The notes under the pieces are model-generated. The model had not been told where the DNA came from, made no database searches, and was given only the letters and a program-made list of their open reading frames with translations. Shown here piece by piece: positions 50,671-58,180 of a stretch of 64,000 bases of DNA (the stretch's first letter is position 1; every line of letters begins with the position of its first letter). The translations under genes were made by a program, and so were the position numbers. Source of the DNA: Sphingomonas_Q fennica_A (GTDB lineage: Bacteria; Pseudomonadota; Alphaproteobacteria; Sphingomonadales; Sphingomonadaceae); contig JAQIJD010000005.1 in the NCBI GenBank assembly GCA_036946415.1, positions 124,001 to 188,000 of the forward strand, written 5' to 3'.

Positions 50671-52032
50671 ATGACGGAGAACGACAGCCGGAGCGGCGCG
50701 CGCGTGACGGGGGCGATGGTCATGGCAGCGGCCGGGGCGGCGCTCGGGGGGCTGCTGTTCGGGATCGATACCGCCGTCATCTCGGGCACCACGACTGCGC
50801 TGCAGGCCCGGTTCGCCCTGACGGACGGGGCGTTGGGGTTCACCGTCGCTTCCGCCCTGATCGGCACGGTGGCGGGCGCGCTCGTGGCCGGCGCCCCGGC
50901 CGACCGGTACGGGCGGAGGGCGATGCTGATCGCGATCGCCCTTTGCTACGTCGTCTCGTCGCTGGGATGCGGGCTGGCGCCGACCTGGCCGGTCCTGCTG
51001 GCGTTCCGCTTTCTGGGCGGCCTTGCCATCGGCGCAGCGTCGGTGGTGACGCCGATCTACATCGCCGAAGTCTCGCCCGCGGCCTATCGCGGCCGGCTCG
51101 TCGCGCTCAACCAACTGAACATCGTGGCCGGCATCCTGCTGGCGTTCGTTTCCAACTTCGTGATCGCCGGCGCCGTGCCACCGGAGGTCGCCTGGCGCTG
51201 GATGCTGGGGATCGTCGCGCTGCCCTCGCTCGTCTTCCTCGGCATCACGATCCTCTTGCCCGAGAGCCCGCGCTGGCTGGTCGTGACCGGGCGGCAGGCC
51301 GATGCCGGGGCGGTGATGACCCGGCTGGGGTTCGACCGGCCGATCGCGGAGATCGAGGCCATGGCCGCCGCCATCGCCCGCGACAGCGAAGCCGAGCGAC
51401 CCCGACTGTTCCAGCGCGCCCATCTGCGGCCCGTCCTCTGCGCCGTGCTGATCGCGATGTTCAACCAATTGTCCGGCATCAACGCGCTGCTCTATTATGC
51501 GCCGCGCATCTTCGAGCTTGCCGGGGCGGGGGCCGATACGGCGCGGCTGTAATCGATCGCGGTCGGCGGCACCAATCTACTGTTCACCATCGTCGCGATG
51601 TTCCTGATCGACCGGATCGGACGCCGGCCGCTGCTCTACGTCGGATCGATCGTGACGGCCGCGTCGCTGTTCCTCGTCGCCACCCAGCTCGGATCGGCCC
51701 GGCCGGATGGTGCGCTGGTGATGATCGGGCTGCTGAGTTTCATCGCCGGTTTCGCAGTGTCCCAGGGGGCGGTGGTCTGGGTGTTCATCTCCGAAGTGTT
51801 TCCAAGCAAGGTTCGCGGCAAGGGGCAGGCGCTGGGCAGCTCGGTCCACTGGATCATGGCGGCCGCGATCACCTGGCTCTTTCCCGTTTTCGCCGGCGGG
51901 CTGGGCGGCGGGGTCTTCGCGATCTTTGGAATGATGGCGCTGCTACAACTGCTGTTCGTGTGGAAGCTGATGCCGGAGACGATGGGCGTGCGCCTCGAGG
52001 ACATGAGCACGCGGCCCGGGCGCACGGCCTGA
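50671..52032 (+). pseudogene. Sugar porter MFS transporter broken by one in-frame TAA
   Basis: Read across one stop, this is a complete sugar-porter family carrier of about 453 codons with twelve helices. The motifs are all there: GAALGGLLFGIDTAVISGTT, DRYGRRAML, the PESPRWL signature, FNQLSGINALLYYAPRIFEL, DRIGRRPLLYVGSI and terminal PETMGVRLEDM. A single TAA at 51550-51552 falls between TARL and SIAVGGTNLLFTIVAMFLID, where relatives normally have Gln, so CAA to TAA is likely. No frameshift is present. GGAGGAGAGG gives a good ribosome binding site for the ATG at 50671. The truncated product would keep only about seven helices. A recent loss of function or an assembly error. Confidence 0.88.
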
Positions 52033-52108
52033 GGCCGCGCGGGGCCACCGCCGGCCCCCCGTCGGGCGCCCGACGTCGGATCGGGCGGCGGATGGTTCCG
52101 CACATGCA

Positions 52109-52144
52109 AAAAGGCCGCCCCGCATGCCTGCGGAGCGGCCTTTT
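52109..52144. terminator. Bidirectional terminator between MFS pseudogene and rplI
   Basis: AAAAGGCCGC ... GCGGCCTTTT forms a 10-bp stem around a GC-rich internal hairpin (CCGCATGCCTGCGG). T-tracts on both strands make it a terminator for the convergent MFS and rplI genes. Confidence 0.85.
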
Positions 52145-52169
52145 CATGTGCCGGTGCGGCGGGGGCGGA

Positions 52170-52760
52170 TCAGCCCTCGGCGCGCTCCTCTTCCGGCTCG
52201 GCGGCGATGGCGCCGGGCTCGGCGTTGGGGTCATAGTCCTCGGTGAAGCCGGCGGCGTCACGCTCGAACATCTGCGCCATGACGTCGACGCCCTGCGCCT
52301 GCATCTCGGCCTCTTCGGGCGAGCGGGCGACGTTGACCTTGACGGTCGCCGACACCTCGGCGTGCAGCACCACCTTCACCTCGTGCAGGCCGATCGCCTT
52401 GATCGGGCGATCGAGCACGATCTGGCTCTTGGTCAGCTTCGCGCCGTCTTCGGCCAGCAGCTCGGCCAGGTCGCGGGCGGAGACCGATCCGTAGAGCTGG
52501 CCGGTGTTGGAAGCCTGACGGATCAGGGTGATGGTCTTGCCGTCGATGTCCTGGGCATCGGTGGCGGCGGTGGCGCGGCGGGCGGCATTGTCCGCCTCGA
52601 TCTGCGCGCGATTGGCCTCGAACAGCTTCTTGTTCGCGGAATTCGCGCGCAGCGCCTTGTTGCGCGGCAGCAGGTAGTTGCGCGCGAAACCGTTCTTGAC
52701 GGTCACGACATCGCCGATGTGGCCGAGCTTCTCGACCCGTTCGAGCAGGATCACGTCCAT
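52170..52760 (-). CDS. rplI: 50S ribosomal protein L9
   Basis: L9 is a two-domain protein binding 23S rRNA. The N-terminal signature is unmistakable: MDVILLERVEKLGHIGDVVT, VKNGFARNYLLPRNKALRAN. The central helix (FEANRAQIEADNAARRATAA) leads to the C-terminal RNA-binding domain. The 196-residue length exceeds the E. coli protein because of an acidic, Glu/Ala-rich C-terminal extension (NAEPGAIAAEPEEERAEG), as seen in many alphaproteobacteria. It is last in the rpsF-rpsR-rplI operon, 14 nt after rpsR, and ends at a bidirectional terminator. Confidence 0.97.
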   Translation of the reverse strand: MDVILLERVEKLGHIGDVVTVKNGFARNYLLPRNKALRANSANKKLFEANRAQIEADNAARRATAATDAQDIDGKTITLIRQASNTGQLYGSVSARDLAELLAEDGAKLTKSQIVLDRPIKAIGLHEVKVVLHAEVSATVKVNVARSPEEAEMQAQGVDVMAQMFERDAAGFTEDYDPNAEPGAIAAEPEEERAEG

Positions 52761-52774
52761 GTGCCTTGCCCTCC

Positions 52775-52999
52775 TTACTTCACGAGATAGGGCAGGAGGC
52801 CCAGATGACGCGCACGCTTGATCGCCTGGGCGAGCTCGCGCTGCTTCTTGGCCGAAACCGCGGTGATGCGGCTGGGCACGATCTTGCCGCGCTCGGACAC
52901 GAAGCCCTGCAACAGGCGGACGTCCTTATAGTCGATCCGGGGCGCGTCCTTCGCGGAGAAGGGGCAGCTCTTGCGGCGGCGGAAAAAGGGGCGGGCCAT
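52775..52999 (-). CDS. rpsR: 30S ribosomal protein S18
   Basis: S18 binds S6 and 16S rRNA in the platform of the small subunit. The 74-residue product shows the full family pattern: RRRKSCPFSAKDAPRIDYKD, VRLLQGFVSERGKIVPSRIT and VSAKKQRELAQAIKRARHLG, ending LLPYLVK. It lies 3 nt after rpsF and 14 nt before rplI in the standard order. Confidence 0.98.
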   Translation of the reverse strand: MARPFFRRRKSCPFSAKDAPRIDYKDVRLLQGFVSERGKIVPSRITAVSAKKQRELAQAIKRARHLGLLPYLVK

Positions 53000-53002
53000 C
53001 TG

Positions 53003-53455
53003 TTATTCTCCTGCTCGCGCGAAGCCGCCGGCGCGGTCGCCGTCCTCGCGGTCGCGGCGCGGGCGATCCTCGCGCGGACCACGGTCGCCACGATCGCCGC
53101 GGTCACCACGCTCGCCGCGGCGGCCGTCGCGCTCGTTGCGGCGCATCATCGCCGACGGGCCCTGCTCCAGCGCATCGACGCGGACGGTCATGTAGCGGAT
53201 GATGTCCTCGTTGAGCGCGGTCTGGCGCTCCAGCTCGGCGACGACGCCGGCCGGGCCGTCGATCTCGAGCATCACGTAATGCGCCTTGCGGTTCTTCGCG
53301 ATGCGGTAGGCGAGGCCGCGCAGGCCCCACGTCTCGGTCTTGACGACCTTGCCCTGACCGTCCTCGACGATCTTGGTGGCGGTCTCCGCCAGCGCATCGA
53401 CCTGGGCCTGGGCCAGATCCTGACGCGCGAGGAAGACATGCTCGTAGAGAGCCAT
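53003..53455 (-). CDS. rpsF: 30S ribosomal protein S6
   Basis: S6 pairs with S18 in the small subunit. The 150-residue protein begins MALYEHVFLARQDLAQAQVD and contains TWGLRGLAYRIAKNRKAHYV and YVMLEIDGPAGVVAELERQT. It has an unusually long charged tail of Gly-Asp-Arg repeats (RGERGDRGDRGDRGPREDRP), a feature of several alphaproteobacterial S6 proteins. It is first in the rpsF-rpsR-rplI operon. The leader of about 200 nt upstream, shared with divergent divL, is GC-rich and contains two hairpins. Confidence 0.97.
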   Translation of the reverse strand: MALYEHVFLARQDLAQAQVDALAETATKIVEDGQGKVVKTETWGLRGLAYRIAKNRKAHYVMLEIDGPAGVVAELERQTALNEDIIRYMTVRVDALEQGPSAMMRRNERDGRRGERGDRGDRGDRGPREDRPRRDREDGDRAGGFARAGE

Positions 53456-53659
53456 TCCTGCTTGTCCTTCATGTCACCGATCGCTGACGCCACGCCCGTC
53501 GTGACGCCCCTCCGGCTGTCGTTCCAGCATTCGGGCCGCGGCAATGCGCGGCCTGCCGGCGAACCCGTGCGGGTTCCGGCGGGGCCGCCTATCCACGATC
53601 GGGGCCGCGATTGCAAGTCCGCTTGGCCTGCGGCCCGGCTCCCCCTAAGACGGCGGCCA
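53456..53659. promoter_or_regulatory. Divergent rpsF/divL intergenic region with leader hairpins
   Basis: About 200 nt without a gene. On the minus strand, ahead of rpsF, two hairpins can be drawn: one pairing GCCGG-AACCC with GGGTTCGCCGGC, another pairing GGCCGCG with CGCGGCC. S6:S18 is known to bind and repress some rpsF leaders, so these may be an autoregulatory leader, but the diagnostic bulge motif was not identified. No clear divL promoter was recognised. Confidence 0.3.
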
Positions 53660-56026
53660 ATGATCGTCCTTGATCGCACCGGTGCGGCCGTCCTGGCCGC
53701 CATCGCCATCTTCTGGGTCGCGACCGCGGTATGGGCGACGATCCTGGGCGTGCGCCGGTCGACGCAGGCGCGTGCCTCCACGCGCGAGGCGCGCCGCCTC
53801 GCCTCGCTGATCGCCGCCGCGCCGGCGATGCCGCTGGTGGTCGATGCCGAGGGGCGGGTGGAGCAGGGCGAGCGGCTGGGCCGCTGGCTGGGCCTCGCCA
53901 CGCCGCCCGCGGTGCTGGCCGACCTCGCCGATCCCGCCTCGGGTTTATCCGCCAACGATGTCGAGGCGCTGGCGCGCGACGTGGCTGCGACGCGCCGGTC
54001 CGGCCGCGGTTTCGCGCGCGCCGTCACCATGGCGGGATCGGGGCAGGTGTTGCTGGTGCGCGGGCAGCCCGAGGCGGGCGGCCGCCGGATCGTGCTGTGG
54101 TTCATCGACATGACCGACAGCGAGCGCGAGATCGAGCGGCTGGGGGCCGAGGTGCTGCGCCTGCGCGGCCTGATCGACATCCTGTCGACGCTGATCGAGG
54201 CGGCCCCCTTCCCGATGTGGCATCGCGGGCCGGACCTGCGGCTCGCCCTCGTCAACGGCGCCTATGTACGTGCGGTCGACGGCGAATCGGCGGTGCAGGT
54301 GGTGCGGCAGGGGCTGGAACTGCTCGAAGCGGGCAATGCCCGCGCGGCGCTGGGCGTGGCGGCGGCGCGCGGCGCGATCGGCGAGGTGACGAGCCGCACC
54401 GCGCCTGCGATCATCGCTGGCGAACGGCGCATGATCCGCATCGTCGACGTGCCGCTGGGCGATGCGGGCATCGCCGGCTATGCGCTGGACGTCGAGGAGC
54501 TGGAGGAGGCGCGCGCCGACCTGCGCCGCTTCGTCGGCGCGCAGCGCGACATGCTCGACCGGCTGAGTGCTGCGGTCGCCCAGTTCGCGCCAGACTATAG
54601 CCTGGCCTTCTACAACGCCCATTTCCTCCAGCTCTTCCCGATCGACCCCGAATGGCTGGCCGATCGCCCCGCCTTCGATCGCCTGCTGGAGGGGATGCGC
54701 GAGGTGCAGCGCGTGCCGGAGGTGCGCGACTTCCCCGGCTGGAAGGCCGAGCGGCGTGGCTGGTTCCTCGGCACGGACGCGACGGAGGAGGCGTGGCTGC
54801 TGCCCGGCGGCATCCACCTGCGCGTCGTCGCGCAGCCGCTGCCCGACGGCGGCCTGCTGCTGATCCTGGAGGATCGCACCGAGCATCTCCAGCTCGCCAG
54901 CGCGCGCGATACGCTGCTGCGGGTGCGGGCCGCCACCTTCGACAATCTGTTCGAGGCGGTGGGCGTGTTCGCAGCGGACGGGCGGCTCCAGCTCTGGAAC
55001 AGCCGCTTCCGCGACGTATGGCAGCTGGGCGACGCCGAACTGGCGCGCAAGCCGCATGTCGACATGCTGGTGCAGGCGATCGCCCCGCAACTGGCCGATG
55101 CCTCGCGCGCCGGGCTGGTCCGCGAGCTGGTGCGGATCGCGACGGTCGATCGCCAGCAGCGCGCCGGGCGGCTTTCCATGGCGGACGGCCGCTTCTTCGA
55201 GTTCGCCGCCGTGCCGCTGCCCGATGGCAATGCCCTGTTCGCGCTGCTCGACGTTACCGCATCGCGCGGGATCGAACAGGCGCTGCGCGACCGCAACGAG
55301 GCGCTGGAACAGGCCGACCGGATCAAGACCGCCTTCGTCGCCAACATGAGCTACGAACTGCGCGTGCCGCTCACCTCGATCGCGGGCTTCGCCGAGATGC
55401 TGGACGGCGGCTACGCCGGCGAACTGCCGGATACGGCGCGGGAATATGTGACCGCCATCACCAGCGCGGTCGGCCGGCTGGGCCAGCTGATCGGCGACGT
55501 GCTCGACCTCAGCCAGAGCGAGGCGGGGGCGCTGCCGCTGGCGCGGGACGCGGTGCCGGTCGCGCCCCTGATCCGCACCGCCTGCGAAGCCTCGCGCGAG
55601 CATGCCGGGCGGCGGCGGACGACGATCATGTGCGACATCGACGCCGAGGATCTGGCGGTGACCGGCGATGCGGTGCGGCTGGCGCAATGCCTGGATCACC
55701 TGCTTCGCAACGCCGTCGCCTACACCCAGCGCGGCGGGCAGGTGGCGATCCGCGCGGCGGGGGCCAACGGCCGCGTCGAGATCAGCGTGCGCGACAACGG
55801 CCCCGGCATCGCCCGCGAAGAGATCCGCCGCATCTTCACCCGCAAGGAACGCGCGAAGGTGACGGCCCCGCGCGAGGGCAGCGGCGGCATCGGCCTGCCG
55901 CTCGTCCGCCAGCTGGTCGAGGCGCATGGCGGCACGCTGCGCCTGCTGTCCGATCCCGGGCGCGGCACCGCCGCGATCATCGACCTGCCGGCCGCGCCCG
56001 AGCCGGCGGCGGACCAGCCGGCGTGA
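53660..56026 (+). CDS. divL: DivL-type cell-polarity pseudo-histidine kinase
   Basis: This 788-residue protein has an N-terminal membrane anchor (AAVLAAIAIFWVATAVWATI), several PAS-like domains (for example AAPFPMWHRGPDLRLALVNG and FDNLFEAVGVFAADGRLQLW), a HisKA-like domain and a HATPase domain (DNGPGIAREEIRRIF, GSGGIGLPLVRQLVEAHGG). The phospho-acceptor His is replaced by Tyr565 in ANMSYELRVPLTSI. This is the hallmark of DivL, which in Caulobacter controls the CckA kinase and thus CtrA activity instead of acting as a normal kinase. The gene order divL-tsaE-amgK-murU-addB-addA is typical for the class. It overlaps tsaE by 4 nt. Confidence 0.92.
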   Translation: MIVLDRTGAAVLAAIAIFWVATAVWATILGVRRSTQARASTREARRLASLIAAAPAMPLVVDAEGRVEQGERLGRWLGLATPPAVLADLADPASGLSANDVEALARDVAATRRSGRGFARAVTMAGSGQVLLVRGQPEAGGRRIVLWFIDMTDSEREIERLGAEVLRLRGLIDILSTLIEAAPFPMWHRGPDLRLALVNGAYVRAVDGESAVQVVRQGLELLEAGNARAALGVAAARGAIGEVTSRTAPAIIAGERRMIRIVDVPLGDAGIAGYALDVEELEEARADLRRFVGAQRDMLDRLSAAVAQFAPDYSLAFYNAHFLQLFPIDPEWLADRPAFDRLLEGMREVQRVPEVRDFPGWKAERRGWFLGTDATEEAWLLPGGIHLRVVAQPLPDGGLLLILEDRTEHLQLASARDTLLRVRAATFDNLFEAVGVFAADGRLQLWNSRFRDVWQLGDAELARKPHVDMLVQAIAPQLADASRAGLVRELVRIATVDRQQRAGRLSMADGRFFEFAAVPLPDGNALFALLDVTASRGIEQALRDRNEALEQADRIKTAFVANMSYELRVPLTSIAGFAEMLDGGYAGELPDTAREYVTAITSAVGRLGQLIGDVLDLSQSEAGALPLARDAVPVAPLIRTACEASREHAGRRRTTIMCDIDAEDLAVTGDAVRLAQCLDHLLRNAVAYTQRGGQVAIRAAGANGRVEISVRDNGPGIAREEIRRIFTRKERAKVTAPREGSGGIGLPLVRQLVEAHGGTLRLLSDPGRGTAAIIDLPAAPEPAADQPA

Positions 56027-56469
56027 GGCTGGCGACGCCGGCCGATACCGCGGCGGCGGGCGCGGCGCTGGCGGCGGTGCTGCGGCCGGGCGATGCGGTG
56101 GCGCTGTCCGGCCCGCTGGGGGCGGGGAAGACCAGCCTCGCGCGTGGCCTGCTGGCGGCGCTGGGGGTGGCGGGCGAGGTGCCCAGCCCCAGCTTCCCGA
56201 TCGTGATCGCCTATGACCCGCCCGAGGTGCGGCTGCCGGTGCTGCATGTCGATCTCTACCGGATCGACGATCCCGCGGACATCGCCGAACTGGGGCTGGA
56301 CGAAGCGCGCGCCGATGCCGCGCTGCTGATCGAATGGCCCGAACGGATGGGGGCGGCGCTGTGGGCGGACGTGCTCGGCCTGACGATCGCGCCGGAGGCG
56401 GACGGGGGGCGGCGCTTGACTTGGGTTGCGCCCAAGGCTTGGGACGGGCGATGGCCACCCTCCCGATGA
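56023..56469 (+). CDS. tsaE: tRNA threonylcarbamoyladenosine biosynthesis ATPase TsaE
   Basis: This 148-residue P-loop ATPase is needed with TsaB, TsaC and TsaD to form t6A at position 37 of ANN-decoding tRNAs. The Walker A motif is GPLGAGKTSLARGLLAALG, followed by VPSPSFPIVIAYD and LHVDLYRIDDPADIAELGLD and the LLIEWPERMG block, all typical of TsaE. The start is a GTG (56023) overlapping the divL stop by 4 nt. The next gene overlaps its stop by ATGA, so the chain is translationally coupled. Confidence 0.95.
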   Translation: MRLATPADTAAAGAALAAVLRPGDAVALSGPLGAGKTSLARGLLAALGVAGEVPSPSFPIVIAYDPPEVRLPVLHVDLYRIDDPADIAELGLDEARADAALLIEWPERMGAALWADVLGLTIAPEADGGRRLTWVAPKAWDGRWPPSR

Positions 56470-57425
56470 CCCCGCCGGACCACGCCCCGGCCTTCCTCGC
56501 CACGCACGGCTGGGCGGGGGCCGCGATCGCGCCGCTGGCGGGCGACGCCTCCTTCCGCCGCTATTTCCGGGTGGTGGACGGCACGCGGCGGGCAGTGCTG
56601 ATGGATGCGCCGCCGGCGCTGGGGGACAGCCGCCCGTTCCTGGCGGTCGCGGAGCATCTCGTAGGCCGCGGCCTTCGCCCCCCGCACATCCTCGCCGCCG
56701 ATCCGGGCGCCGGGCTGATCCTGCTCGAGGATTTCGGCGACCGGCGGATGCGCGAAGCGGTGGAGGCGGAGCCGGCGATCGAGGAGGCATCCTATGCCCG
56801 GGCGATCGACCTGCTCGCCGATCTTCACGCGGGCGACGGCGGCAATCTGCCACCCTACGACCGCATCGTGCTGCATCGCGAGGTGGACATCTTCGCCGAA
56901 TATTACGCCCCTGCGGTCGGCCTCGCCATCGATCATGCCGGATGGCGGGCGGCGTGGGAGGCGGTGTTCGCGCTGTTGGACGACGCGCCGACGGTGACGG
57001 TGCTGCGCGACTATCACGCCGAGAATATCATGCTGCTGGGCGACGGCCGTCTCGGCCTGCTCGACTTTCAGGATGCGCTGGCGGGCCACCCCGCCTACGA
57101 TCTCGTCTCGATCCTGCAGGATGCGCGTCGGGACGTGCCGCCGGCGCTGGAGGCGCGCATGATCGATCGCTATCGGGCGCGCCGCCCGTTCGACGCCGCG
57201 GCCTATGCGGTGCTGGGGGCGCAGCGCAACACCAAGATCCTCGGCCTGTTCGTCCGCCTGTGGAAGCGGGACGGCAAGCCCCGCTATCTCGCCTATCAGC
57301 CGCGGATGTGGGGCCTGCTGGAGCGCGATCTGGCGCACCCGGCGCTTGCGCCGGTCGCAAACTGGTTCGCCGCCAACGTCCCGGCCGAAGCGCGGGTCGA
57401 TGCGTGGCGGGGATCCGCCGGCTGA
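56466..57425 (+). CDS. amgK: Aminoglycoside-phosphotransferase-like sugar kinase (AmgK type)
   Basis: This 319-residue kinase has an APH fold: ASFRRYFRVVDGTRRAVLMD near the N-terminus, LILLEDFGDRRMREAVE, the catalytic loop VLRDYHAENIMLL and the DFQDALAGHPAYDLVS metal-binding block. Followed directly by a MurU-like nucleotidyltransferase, it matches AmgK, which phosphorylates N-acetylmuramate and N-acetylglucosamine at C1 in the peptidoglycan recycling route that bypasses MurA. MTPPDHAPAF is chosen as the start because it overlaps the tsaE stop (ATGA); an ATG 15 nt earlier is possible. Function is assigned by sequence and context. Confidence 0.85.
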   Translation: MTPPDHAPAFLATHGWAGAAIAPLAGDASFRRYFRVVDGTRRAVLMDAPPALGDSRPFLAVAEHLVGRGLRPPHILAADPGAGLILLEDFGDRRMREAVEAEPAIEEASYARAIDLLADLHAGDGGNLPPYDRIVLHREVDIFAEYYAPAVGLAIDHAGWRAAWEAVFALLDDAPTVTVLRDYHAENIMLLGDGRLGLLDFQDALAGHPAYDLVSILQDARRDVPPALEARMIDRYRARRPFDAAAYAVLGAQRNTKILGLFVRLWKRDGKPRYLAYQPRMWGLLERDLAHPALAPVANWFAANVPAEARVDAWRGSAG

Positions 57426-58177
57426 TGCCCGCGGTTCGCGCCCTCCGCCCCGATCCCGCCGCCGGCCGCCCGGTGCCCGAGATGGCGATGGTGCTGGCGG
57501 CGGGCCTCGGCACCCGGATGCGCCCGCTGACGGCGGATCGCCCCAAGCCCTTGGTCGAAGTGGCCGGGCGGGCGCTGATCGATCATGCCTTCGATCGGCT
57601 GCGCGCCGCCGGCATCGCCCGCGCCGTCGTCAACGTCCATTATCTGGCGGACCGGCTGGAGGCGCATCTGGCCGGCGTCGGCGGGATAGGCATCGCCGTC
57701 TCCGACGAGCGGGACGTGCTGCTGGAAACGGGCGGCGGCCTCGTCCACGCCGCGCCCCTGCTGGGGGAGGCGCCGTTCCTCGTCGTCAACAGCGACAATC
57801 TGTGGATCGACGGCCCGGTCGATGCGATCCGCCTGCTGGCGGCGGGGTGGGACGACGCGCGGATGGACGCGCTGCTGCTGCTGGTGCCGCTGGCGCGCGC
57901 CGCCTGCCACGGCGGGCGCGGCGATTTCCACATGGACGGCACCGGCCGGATCGCGCGGCGGCGGGCGAAGGTGGCGCCGTTCGTCTATACCGGCATCCAG
58001 ATCGTTTCGCCGCGGCTGCTGGCCGATCCCCCGGCGGGGGCTTTCTCGACCAATATCCTGTGGGATCGGGCGATCGCGGCGGGGCGCTGCTTCGGCGCGG
58101 TCCATCAGGGCCTGTGGTTCGATGTCGGCACGCCCGCCGCGATCCCGGTGGTCGAGGCGGCGCTGGCGGAAGGCTGA
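57425..58177 (+). CDS. murU: N-acetylmuramate 1-phosphate uridylyltransferase-like nucleotidyltransferase
   Basis: This 250-residue sugar-phosphate nucleotidyltransferase has the N-terminal signature MVLAAGLGTRMRPLTADRPK with the downstream KPLVEVAGRALIDHAFDRLR. Other conserved parts are DVLLETGGGLVHAAPLL, FLVVNSDNLWID and the C-terminal GLWFDVGTPAAI. MurU converts N-acetylmuramate 1-phosphate, made by AmgK, to UDP-MurNAc. The ATG overlaps the amgK stop (TGATG). The extended first 15 residues before the signature look non-conserved, so a later start is possible. Confidence 0.86.
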   Translation: MPAVRALRPDPAAGRPVPEMAMVLAAGLGTRMRPLTADRPKPLVEVAGRALIDHAFDRLRAAGIARAVVNVHYLADRLEAHLAGVGGIGIAVSDERDVLLETGGGLVHAAPLLGEAPFLVVNSDNLWIDGPVDAIRLLAAGWDDARMDALLLLVPLARAACHGGRGDFHMDGTGRIARRRAKVAPFVYTGIQIVSPRLLADPPAGAFSTNILWDRAIAAGRCFGAVHQGLWFDVGTPAAIPVVEAALAEG

Positions 58178-58180
58178 GCG

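Noticed and set aside
53003..53110. Gly-Asp-Arg repeat at the end of rpsF as a tandem-repeat locus
   Set aside because: It is in frame within S6 and matches the charged tail of many alphaproteobacterial S6 proteins, so it is a coding repeat.
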